Of a stretch of 25,521 bases of DNA, positions 7,629 through 14,141 are shown piece after piece (positions within the stretch are counted from its first letter, which is position 1; each line of letters begins with the position of its first letter). The stretch is from CAYFUT01 sp964346395. GTDB taxonomy: Bacteria > Bacillota > Halanaerobiia > Halobacteroidales > Halobacteroidaceae. Where the stretch lies: NCBI GenBank assembly GCA_964346395.1, contig CAYFUT010000038.1, positions 1-25,521 on the forward strand. Reading direction: 5' to 3'. The notes below the pieces were generated by a model. It did not search any database, had not been told where the DNA came from, and saw nothing but the letters and a program-made list of their open reading frames with translations. The position numbers and the translations under genes are program-made.

Positions 7629-7703
7629 TTAATACTCTCCTCCCAATAATAATAAAATCAAAATCAAGAAGACAATAAATACATAATTGTCATCATAAGG
7701 CAT
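7629..7703 (-). CDS. 24-residue membrane microprotein, YjcZ-like
   Basis: This short gene starts MPYDDNYVFIV, continues as an unbroken Ile/Leu/Phe segment and ends LGGEY. The ATG at 7703 follows GAGGGGGTGG at a workable distance, and a strong terminator follows the stop, so it looks like an expressed gene rather than chance. The layout (short polar, aromatic head, then one membrane helix) resembles the tiny YjcZ/sporulation-type membrane proteins of spore-forming Firmicutes, but similarity at this length is weak evidence. It lies 92 bp after the chemoreceptor stop and could be transcribed from that promoter or its own. Function unknown. Confidence 0.65.
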   Translation of the reverse strand: MPYDDNYVFIVFLILILLLLGGEY

Positions 7704-7795
7704 CAGCAGCCACCCCCTCAATTTGATTTGTTTTATTGTATGTAAGGGAGCAGCAAATCGTTAATTAAACTTGATTTAATATTATTAACGTTTCT

Positions 7796-9682
7796 TTAAA
7801 GCTTAAATTCCTCAATCAATCCCTGTAACTCCTGAGTCATATTCGCCAATTCCTGCGAAGAATTAGTTATTTCCTCAGACATCTGAGCCACATCTTCGGC
7901 AGCTCCTTCCAGTTCACTACTGTTGGCTGCTAACTGCTGAGTAATAGCTACTGTATTTTCAATCTGTTCGGTGGTATTATCAATTGCCCGGTTGATTTCC
8001 TTAAATATTTCTCCTGTTTCCTGGACAATTTCTTTTCCAGTTTCCGCTTTAATATCCACTTCTTCTATTACTTGCAGTCCTTCATCGGACTCCTCCTGAA
8101 TCTTATTCACTATGTCAGCAATTTTATCAGTAGCCGCCGTCGATTCTTCCGCTAATTCTCTTATTTCTTCAGCTACCACTGCAAATCCCTGACCGCCTTC
8201 TTCCCCGGAACCGCCTGCCCGAGCAGCTTCTATCGCTGCATTCAAAGCCAATAAATTAGTCTGTTCCGATATATTTTCAATCAACTCTACTATCTGCCCA
8301 ATTTCTCCTGAATAATCATCTAACTGATGGATAACTTCCACTGCCCTGCTTACTTCCTGATTAATTTCATTAATATTAGTTACAGTTTCCGCTACATTTT
8401 CATCTCCAGTTCCAATCTGGTTTTCAACTTCTTCAGCCAAGCTGGATACCTGCTCACTGTTGGCAGACACTTGTTCAATTCCCTGGGCCAACTGCTCAAT
8501 ATTCTCTTTTGTCTGCTCTACGCTGGCATTACCTTCTTCTGCCGAAGCAGATAACTCTTCACTGTAAGCTGATAAATCTTCAATTGTTTCTTTTACATTA
8601 ACTATTATGTCCCGTAAGTTGGCCCGCATATTATTAAGGGCAGCAGCTAGGTTGTTTACTTCATCATTGCCTTCTACATCCAGTTCTTCTAAGTCCAAAT
8701 TACCGTCAGCAATCTGTTGGGCAAACTGACTAGCTTTTACAATAGGGTCAGCTATACTTCTCGAAATCAATACCGAAACTAATACGGCCAGTCCAATAGT
8801 AGCTAAGATTAAAATCACCGTCTGCTTAAACACATTAGTTATTCCAGCAAAAGCCTTATCAACCGGCTGCTGAACTACTACTCCCCAGCCCAATCCTTCC
8901 AGTGCTTCATAAGCAGCTAACATTTCTGTTCCCTGTTTAGTCTCATAAATTTGAGTTCCATTCTGGCCTTCTAAAATTTTACTCACTACTGGATTAGCCG
9001 CTAACTTTTCCTGGTTAGAAACTCGTTTATAATTTTCATGGGCTATTAAAGTTCCAGCCCCATCAACTAAATAAGCATTACCATTATTTTCGATATCAGC
9101 ATTAGCAATTAATTCCTGTAATTTCTGCAAATTAATATCGCCGCCTAATACTCCTACAACTTCCCCATTTCGTTTAATCGGTACCGAAATAGTAAGACAT
9201 AAATTATTAGTTTCTCGAGAAATATAAGCAGTTTCCGAAATAAAATTTTCTTTCTCTAGTGGTATTTGATACCACTCTCTATCCGCATAACTATACTCAT
9301 CATAATCCTCAACCGCTACCTCCGTACTACTGCCTGTTAGTCCACCATCTACATCAGTAGCATAGATAATTTCAAAAAGCGGATACTGTTTTTTAAATTT
9401 CTGAAATAACCTCTTTTGCGCTTCTGAATCCATTGCTCTAACTTCTTTATCGGCAGCTAAATACTGCAGAAGTTTTTGATTGTCACTAATATAGTTTTTA
9501 ATCTCTTTCCCTAAATATTCCTCAAAAATTCGATTATTTTCAATCACCTGACTTTTAATTGACTTTCGCTGTCGATTATAACTGATCCCGCCAAAAACTA
9601 GCAGCGGCACCATAACCAAAATAACTAAAATTACAATTAACTTCTGTTTTAAATTTAAGTTTAACTTATCAAATATTCCCAT
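7796..9682 (-). CDS. Methyl-accepting chemotaxis protein with Cache sensor
   Basis: This transmembrane chemoreceptor signals to CheA/CheW. A first membrane segment (about residues 15-33) is followed by an extracellular double-Cache-type sensor (about 35-285, with YSYADREWYQIP near 130 and GDINLQKLQELI near 180), a second membrane segment (about 286-306), a HAMP domain (about 307-360) and a long cytoplasmic coiled-coil signalling domain. The tip is EQTNLLALNAAIEAARAG (473-490). Immediately after it, the usual two residues between ARAG and GxGF are expanded to six (GSGEEG). No C-terminal CheR-docking pentapeptide is seen. The ATG follows GGGGGAT. Many Cache receptors of this type sense amino acids or organic acids, which would suit the neighbouring amino-acid metabolism, but the ligand cannot be told. 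Confidence 0.95.
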   Translation of the reverse strand: MGIFDKLNLNLKQKLIVILVILVMVPLLVFGGISYNRQRKSIKSQVIENNRIFEEYLGKEIKNYISDNQKLLQYLAADKEVRAMDSEAQKRLFQKFKKQYPLFEIIYATDVDGGLTGSSTEVAVEDYDEYSYADREWYQIPLEKENFISETAYISRETNNLCLTISVPIKRNGEVVGVLGGDINLQKLQELIANADIENNGNAYLVDGAGTLIAHENYKRVSNQEKLAANPVVSKILEGQNGTQIYETKQGTEMLAAYEALEGLGWGVVVQQPVDKAFAGITNVFKQTVILILATIGLAVLVSVLISRSIADPIVKASQFAQQIADGNLDLEELDVEGNDEVNNLAAALNNMRANLRDIIVNVKETIEDLSAYSEELSASAEEGNASVEQTKENIEQLAQGIEQVSANSEQVSSLAEEVENQIGTGDENVAETVTNINEINQEVSRAVEVIHQLDDYSGEIGQIVELIENISEQTNLLALNAAIEAARAGGSGEEGGQGFAVVAEEIRELAEESTAATDKIADIVNKIQEESDEGLQVIEEVDIKAETGKEIVQETGEIFKEINRAIDNTTEQIENTVAITQQLAANSSELEGAAEDVAQMSEEITNSSQELANMTQELQGLIEEFKL

Positions 9683-10032
9683 TGTTTTTATCCCCCTAAG
9701 TAAATATTTAGAACTTTCATCAATGACATTAGCTTCGCTTTGCTCGCGTTACAACTAACTTTAGTCCTACAATCCCAAGAAACTAAATTTTCCTCTTCCC
9801 AACATTCCAATATTTAATTTACTAGCAGCGCATTATATTTATAAAAATAGTAAATGTATATAATATTAGTTAAAATAGGATAATATATAGTATAAATTGA
9901 TTACCTGCAGTCGAATTGTATCATAATTTAATTTAAGTTTCAATACGGTTAAATTACTAAAATTTAATCGATTTATTTCATAAATAATTACAAAAAAATA
10001 AATATTTATTTTTTTATTTCAATATAATAAAT

Positions 10033-10066
10033 TGGGGAGATAAGATAAAAAACTCATCTCCCCTTT
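10033..10066. terminator. Bidirectional terminator-like hairpin
   Basis: GGGGAGATAAG and CTCATCTCCCC form an 11-bp stem with an A/T-rich loop. The single mismatch is A-C in plus-strand RNA and a G-U pair in minus-strand RNA. The plus side is followed by TTTTAATT and the minus side by a weak AATTTATT. It may end transcripts running left from etfA, which would then pass antisense through the small gene at 10149-10367. Confidence 0.55.
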
Positions 10067-10092
10067 TAATTCTAAATTTTAGGTTGAACAAA

Positions 10093-10121
10093 TTGAAAAA
10101 TAAATCTCTTCCTAGTAAAAT
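10093..10121 (+). promoter_or_regulatory. Promoter of the 72-aa membrane protein gene
   Basis: TTGAAA (10093-10098), a 17-bp spacer and TAAAAT (10116-10121) form a good sigma-A-type promoter 27 bp before the start codon. Confidence 0.6.
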
Positions 10122-10148
10122 ATAAAATTAAGAAAGGGGTGCAGGACT

Positions 10149-10367
10149 ATGTCAGCTTTATTTGTTTTCTTGCTCTGGACAAGTTTAATAGCTGGACTAA
10201 CAATTAAAACTACAAGCTATACTTCCTCCCAGCAAGATATTCTAATTTTCCTTATTGTTCTCTATTTAACGGGAACAGTTATCGGCAGCTGCTTATTCTT
10301 TTACGAGCACTACGGACCTCACTTCTTCACTAATTTTTTCTCAACTCCTATTTTCTCTTTTAATTAA
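10149..10367 (+). CDS. Small two-helix membrane protein, 72 aa
   Basis: This is the only plus-strand gene I support. Two hydrophobic segments (about residues 3-19 and 30-52) with a short polar loop predict an integral membrane protein; the C-terminus is aromatic (FFTNFFSTPIF). A ribosome-binding site AAAGGGGTG precedes the ATG and a clear promoter lies upstream. It converges on etfA with only 2 bp between the stop codons, so etfA transcripts that read through would be antisense to it. I do not recognise the family. The promoter and ribosome-binding site argue that it is real. Confidence 0.7.
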   Translation: MSALFVFLLWTSLIAGLTIKTTSYTSSQQDILIFLIVLYLTGTVIGSCLFFYEHYGPHFFTNFFSTPIFSFN

Positions 10368-10369
10368 CC

Positions 10370-11623
10370 CTAAATTACCTCTTTAAATCCTTCGCACAAT
10401 AAAGGAACAATTTCATGTAAGTCCCCCACAATACCGTAATCACAAATATCAAAAATAGCTGCTTCACTATCGGTATTAACTGCTACAATATAATCAGAAT
10501 TTTCCATTCCGGCTCTATGCTGAATAGCTCCGGAAATTCCACAGGCAATATATAGCTTAGGCTGCACATTTTTTCCTGTCTGTCCTACCTGATGTTCCTT
10601 ATCTATCCAGCCTTCATCAACTACTGCCCGAGAGGCTCCTACTTCACCGCCTAAACAGTCAGCTAATTCTTCAATACATTCAAATCCTTCCGGACTGCCT
10701 ACTCCCCGTCCGCCCGAAACAATTATTTCTGCATCTTCTAAATTAAGTGCCACACTTGCTTCTTTGACTACTTCTTTTATCTTGGTTAAAATATCTGCAT
10801 CGTGTAAATGAGAACCTATCTTCACTATTCTATTTTTTATCTCTGACTTAATTTCATCTCCTAAATCTGCTTCTGCCTCTGTAATATCACCTGTTCGATC
10901 ATAATTAGGTTCCGCTTTCTCCATAACTCCCGGTCTCACTGTTGACATCTGCGGCCTATGATCAGGACAGACGATAGTTGCCATCAAGTTACCGCCGAAG
11001 GCTGGTCTTGTTTGTAATAATATTTCCTTTTCCTCATCTATATCTAATTGAGTACAGTCTGCTGTCAACCCCGTCTGCAGTCGGTTAGACAGCCGCGGCC
11101 CTAAATCGCGTCCGTTATTTGTTGCTCCTAATAAAACTATTTCCGGCTTGTATTCTGCAATTAACTCAGCAAATACATGAGCATAAGGCCCCGTTCTATA
11201 ATTCTTCAATTCCTTATCTTCTATAACATAAACATGATCTGCTCCGTACGCTATCAGTTCTTTTGCTTCTTCCTTTATATCTTCACCAGCTACTACTGCC
11301 GAAACATCTTCCTCTAATTTATCAGCTAGCTTTCTGGCTTCACTTACCAATTCTAGTGACACATCCAACAGTTCATTATTTTTCTGTTCTGCCAATACCC
11401 AGACTCCATCATAGGCTGATAAATCTACTTCGGGCTGCGCAGTTGCCTCTTCCCCCTCCATTTCAATTGCCTCTACGGGACAAGCTTCTACACATACCCC
11501 ACATAAAGTACATTTATCTTCATCCACTACTGCGACTCCATTCTTCATCTCTAATGCATCAAATGGACATTTTTCTACGCATATACTACAGCCAGTACAT
11601 TCTTCTTCTAAAATAGTTAACAT
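10370..11623 (-). CDS. etfA: Electron transfer flavoprotein alpha subunit with N-terminal 2x[4Fe-4S] domain
   Basis: EtfA binds FAD and, with EtfB, passes electrons to acyl-CoA dehydrogenases. Residues 1-55 are a bacterial ferredoxin domain with two complete cluster motifs: C9, C12, C15, C19 and C38, C41, C44, C48. The EtfA N-domain follows (about 70-260), then the FAD domain with SGGRGVGSPEGFE, ASRAVVDEGW, QVGQTGKNVQPKLY and GISGAIQHRAGM. The ferredoxin fusion raises the length to 417 aa from the usual 320-340. Similar fused EtfA proteins occur in bifurcating complexes such as the caffeyl-CoA reductase and lactate dehydrogenase of Acetobacterium woodii. A strong AAAGGAGG site precedes the ATG. 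It is separated from etfB by an unusual 375-bp gap. Confidence 0.96.
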   Translation of the reverse strand: MLTILEEECTGCSICVEKCPFDALEMKNGVAVVDEDKCTLCGVCVEACPVEAIEMEGEEATAQPEVDLSAYDGVWVLAEQKNNELLDVSLELVSEARKLADKLEEDVSAVVAGEDIKEEAKELIAYGADHVYVIEDKELKNYRTGPYAHVFAELIAEYKPEIVLLGATNNGRDLGPRLSNRLQTGLTADCTQLDIDEEKEILLQTRPAFGGNLMATIVCPDHRPQMSTVRPGVMEKAEPNYDRTGDITEAEADLGDEIKSEIKNRIVKIGSHLHDADILTKIKEVVKEASVALNLEDAEIIVSGGRGVGSPEGFECIEELADCLGGEVGASRAVVDEGWIDKEHQVGQTGKNVQPKLYIACGISGAIQHRAGMENSDYIVAVNTDSEAAIFDICDYGIVGDLHEIVPLLCEGFKEVI

Positions 11624-11691
11624 ATGATTTCCTCCTTTTACCTATTTGTCCAAGTCTAAAATATTATTTATTGCTTCAAACTTGACCAGGC

Positions 11692-11709
11692 AGGTGGGTA
11701 TTTCCACCT
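11692..11709 (-). other. Small hairpin with GTATTT/AAATAC loop before etfA
   Basis: AGGTGG and CCACCT form a 6-bp stem around a GTATTT hexaloop (AAATAC in minus-strand RNA). The same loop within a different but still paired stem (GGAGG/CCTCC) occurs at the end of the element at 11791-11961. There is no T-run after it, so it is not a standard terminator. Confidence 0.5.
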
Positions 11710-11790
11710 ACCACCGGTCTGTTAATAGCTTTCATTCTAGAATTAGATATCTAAATAGCTCTGTACCTCTAAAATGAAATCAAATAATAT

Positions 11791-11961
11791 CTAGTCTGGG
11801 AGGGTATTTCCTCCTGACTTTTCGGTCCTTCATAACAACCACCTCGTGTGGTATTCAGGACACTAGAACTTCCATGTTCGTCGAAATTTTTGTTTGCGAA
11901 AATGGAGTGGAACGAAATAAACAAAAATTTTGTAGGAAGGCGAAATACCCTCCCAGGCTAG
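11791..11961 (-). repeat. Structured inverted-repeat element (MITE-like or non-coding RNA)
   Basis: Outer arms 11791-11810 and 11942-11961 are complementary at 19 of 20 positions (core CTGGGAGGGTATTTC). Inside are two more stems: GTCCT/AGGAC enclosing ACCAC/GTGGT (11825-11861), and a 12-bp inverted repeat AAATTTTTGTTT/AAACAAAAATTT (11884-11930). Together they would fold into a closed multi-branch structure. CTAG lies at both extreme ends and could be part of the arms or a 4-bp target duplication. The right end matches the gcvPB terminator region (2661-2681) in 20 of 21 bases, which suggests a dispersed repeat family. No transposase is encoded. Whether it is a mobile miniature element, an RNA or a regulator of etfA is open. 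Confidence 0.75.
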
Positions 11962-11998
11962 TGTTAAAACCTTCACTTTAAGATCACGCATCTATACT

Positions 11999-12787
11999 TT
12001 AAATTACTTTATTATCTCTTAATTTATTGATTAGCTCATTAGCCTTTTCTTCGGGGTTACCTTCTAAAATTTCCCCTTTCTTTTCGTGAGTTGGTACAAA
12101 CGTATCCCGCACTTGGGTAGGTGAGCCGTCTAAACCTAATTTAGTGGTATCTACATCTCCTAATTCATCTACACCCCAGACTTTGACTTCTTGGGTTCGG
12201 TGAGCATCAACAATTCCCTTAATTGACGGATATCTCGGTTCGTTAATTGCCTCCAAAACCGTTACTAACATTGGTAATTCCGTCTCTACTATGCTGTATC
12301 CATCTTCTAACTTTCTTTTTACTTCTGCTTTGTCACCTTCTAAATCAAATTCAGTTGCATAAGTCACCTGGGGAATCCCTAAATTCTCTGCTATCTGCGG
12401 GCCAACTTGGGCTGTATCCCCATCTATTGCTTCGCGGCCGCAGAAGATCAAATCGTAATTATCCAGCTGCTCAATTCCTTTAGTTAGTGTATAAGCAGTA
12501 GCTAAAGTATCTGCCCCAGCAAAGGCTCTATCACTCAGTAAAATTGCTTCGTCTGCCCCCATAGCTAAAGCTTCCTTTAAAGCTTCTTTTGCCTGCGGAG
12601 GCCCCATGCTGATAACTGTTACTGTACCTCCATGTTCTTCTGTTAATTTAACTGCTGCTTCAATTCCATTTTTATCTTCCGGATTAATAATACTAGGCAC
12701 TCCTTCTCTAATTAACGTTCCTTCTTCCGGATCTATTTTAACCTCATTTGTATCTGGTACCTGTTTGACGCATACTACAATATCCAT
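11999..12787 (-). CDS. etfB: Electron transfer flavoprotein beta subunit
   Basis: EtfB pairs with EtfA; in bifurcating complexes it binds the FAD that accepts hydride from NADH. MDIVVCVKQVPDTNEVKID opens the protein, and FCGREAIDGDTAQVGPQIAE (about residues 120-140) is the nucleotide-binding signature seen in bifurcating EtfB. VLEAINEPRYPSIKGI near 190 is the conserved interface loop. The 262-aa length is typical. An AAAGGAGGT site precedes the ATG and bcd ends 14 bp upstream, so bcd and etfB are co-transcribed. The 375-bp gap after it is discussed separately. Confidence 0.96.
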   Translation of the reverse strand: MDIVVCVKQVPDTNEVKIDPEEGTLIREGVPSIINPEDKNGIEAAVKLTEEHGGTVTVISMGPPQAKEALKEALAMGADEAILLSDRAFAGADTLATAYTLTKGIEQLDNYDLIFCGREAIDGDTAQVGPQIAENLGIPQVTYATEFDLEGDKAEVKRKLEDGYSIVETELPMLVTVLEAINEPRYPSIKGIVDAHRTQEVKVWGVDELGDVDTTKLGLDGSPTQVRDTFVPTHEKKGEILEGNPEEKANELINKLRDNKVI

Positions 12788-12801
12788 TTATTTTACCTCC
12801 T

Positions 12802-13941
12802 TTAGCTTAGTAATGATTGAGCTATAACCATTTTTTGCACTTCAGTTGTTCCTTCATAAATTTCTGTAATTTTGGCGTCTCTCATTAACCGCTCAACTGG
12901 ATATTCCTTAATATAACCATAGCCACCGTGAATCTGTACTGCTTCCTGACTTACTTCTCGCGCTGCCTCCGAAGCATAATATTTAGCCATAGCCGCTTCT
13001 TTAGAAAATCTATCCTGCTTATCTTTAGCTAAAGCCGCCTTATAAACTAAATTACGCGCTGCTTCTACTTTGGTACCCATCTCAGCAATTTTCCACTGCA
13101 AACCCTGGAATTTACTAATCGACCGCCCAAATTGTTCTCTTTCCTGGGCATATTCAATAGTTTCTTCTAAAGCTCTCCGAGCAATTCCCAGAGCCTGAGC
13201 AGCAATGCCAATTCTTCCGCCGTCAAGAGTCTGCATCGCTATTTTATAACCTTCACCTTCAGCACCTAATAAGTTATTTTTAGGAATTCGACAGTCGTTC
13301 AAAATTAATTCCCGCGTATCGGAAGCATTAATTCCCATCTTGTCTTCTTTCTTCCCTACATCAAAGCCGGGATTACTGCGCTCAACAATAAAAGCACTAA
13401 TTCCTTTTCTACCCTTGCTTTTATCAGTCATAGCAAAAATAATAAATATATCGGCTGCTCCCGCATTAGTAATGAAAATTTTATTACCATTTAGTACGTA
13501 CTCACCACCCTCTAAGACAGCAGTAGTCTCCTGACTAGCCGCATCAGTGCCGGCATTGGGCTCGGTCAAGCCAAAAGCACCTATTTTTTCTCCTTTAGCT
13601 AGCGGCTGTAAATACTTTTCTTTCTGCTCTTCAGTTCCAAACTTATAAATCGGATGCGCTCCTAAGGAAGTATGAGCCGAACAAATCACTCCATGAGTAG
13701 CACAAGCATATGATAATTCTTCGACAGTAAGTACATAACTTAAAGTATCTGCACCTGCCCCTCCATATTCCTGCGGAAAGGGAACTCCTAACATATGAGC
13801 TCGACCCATTTTTTCTACATTCTCTTCCGGGAACTCACAAGTTTCATCAATTTCAGCTGCTATAGGGTCCACTTCTTGCTCTGCAAAATCCTTCACTACT
13901 TTCCTAATCATCTGTTGTTCTTCTGTTAACTCAAAATCCAT
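12802..13941 (-). CDS. bcd: Short-chain acyl-CoA dehydrogenase (butyryl-CoA dehydrogenase)
   Basis: With EtfAB this flavoprotein reduces crotonyl-CoA to butyryl-CoA. Family segments are FGLTEPNAGTDAA near 130, the FAD/substrate loop NGNKIFITNAGAADIFI near 150, DGGRIGIAAQALGIA near 235, QIHGGYGYIKEYPVERLMRD near 340 and the catalytic Glu in ITEIYEGTTEVQK near 365. I start at the ATG at 13941 because AGAGGAGG lies 7 nt upstream; an in-frame ATG at 13989 would add 16 residues encoded over the ribosome-binding site. The resulting 379 aa equals the usual clostridial Bcd length. Position before etfB and in a crt/hbd/thl cluster supports butyryl-CoA as product, although sequence alone cannot fix chain length. 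Confidence 0.93.
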   Translation of the reverse strand: MDFELTEEQQMIRKVVKDFAEQEVDPIAAEIDETCEFPEENVEKMGRAHMLGVPFPQEYGGAGADTLSYVLTVEELSYACATHGVICSAHTSLGAHPIYKFGTEEQKEKYLQPLAKGEKIGAFGLTEPNAGTDAASQETTAVLEGGEYVLNGNKIFITNAGAADIFIIFAMTDKSKGRKGISAFIVERSNPGFDVGKKEDKMGINASDTRELILNDCRIPKNNLLGAEGEGYKIAMQTLDGGRIGIAAQALGIARRALEETIEYAQEREQFGRSISKFQGLQWKIAEMGTKVEAARNLVYKAALAKDKQDRFSKEAAMAKYYASEAAREVSQEAVQIHGGYGYIKEYPVERLMRDAKITEIYEGTTEVQKMVIAQSLLS

Positions 13942-14027
13942 CCTTTTTCCTCCTCTAATATCTTTTACTGTTTGTGAAAGTGAATACATTAACTTAATTA
14001 ATTAAAAAATAATTCCCTTACCTACTT

Positions 14028-14071
14028 AAACATCCCCCTCCTACTTAAAATTAAGCAGAAGGAGAATGTTT
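14028..14071 (-). other. 21-bp hairpin with G-U pairs in minus-strand RNA, between alr and bcd
   Basis: In minus-strand RNA the two halves of this 44-nt segment pair over 21 positions around a 2-nt turn, with four or so G-U wobbles; in plus-strand RNA the same positions would be A-C mismatches. The fold is thus only complete in the sense-strand RNA. No T-run follows directly (a T-rich stretch begins about 15 nt later), so it may be a terminator of alr, a processing or stability element, or part of the bcd leader. Confidence 0.6.
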
Positions 14072-14141
14072 GGTTTAACCCTCTGTTTTGTTTGCTTACT
14101 AGCTGCTTCAGTACAAACAATTTGATTAGAACCTATCGTAA

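Larger units (their letters stand above)
9683..10148. other. 466-bp AT-rich intergenic region
   Basis: This divergent gap lies between the chemoreceptor (leftward) and the small membrane protein (rightward). It holds the receptor's ribosome-binding site at its left end, a very AT-rich stretch with several TATAAT-like words (9840-9900) that probably includes the receptor promoter, the bidirectional hairpin at 10033-10066 and the promoter at 10093-10121. No further ORF or RNA gene was recognised. Confidence 0.6.
11624..11998. other. 375-bp gap inside the etfB-etfA operon
   Basis: Genes for Etf subunits usually sit almost end to end, so this gap is odd. From the etfB side it contains the structured inverted-repeat element (11791-11961), a pair of adjacent palindromes (ATTCTAGAAT at 11734-11743 and TTAGATATCTAA at 11743-11754), a short hairpin (11692-11709) and the etfA ribosome-binding site. 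No sizeable ORF is present; a 17-codon frame at 11780-11833 is discussed under the findings. Confidence 0.8.

Noticed and set aside
11263..11616. 117-aa plus-strand ORF opposite the etfA 5' end
   Set aside because: It lies wholly within a well-supported gene, has a low-complexity Leu/Pro/His composition, and reflects the reverse strand of acidic, Cys-rich codons.
11780..11833. 17-codon ORF inside the etf element as a real gene
   Set aside because: It has an AGGTGG site and ATG but is entirely made of element stem sequence; without conservation it is not listed as a gene.
13942..13989. Upstream ATG giving bcd 16 extra residues
   Set aside because: The added codons cover the AGAGGAGG ribosome-binding site of the ATG at 13941, and Bcd homologues begin near MDFELTEEQ.
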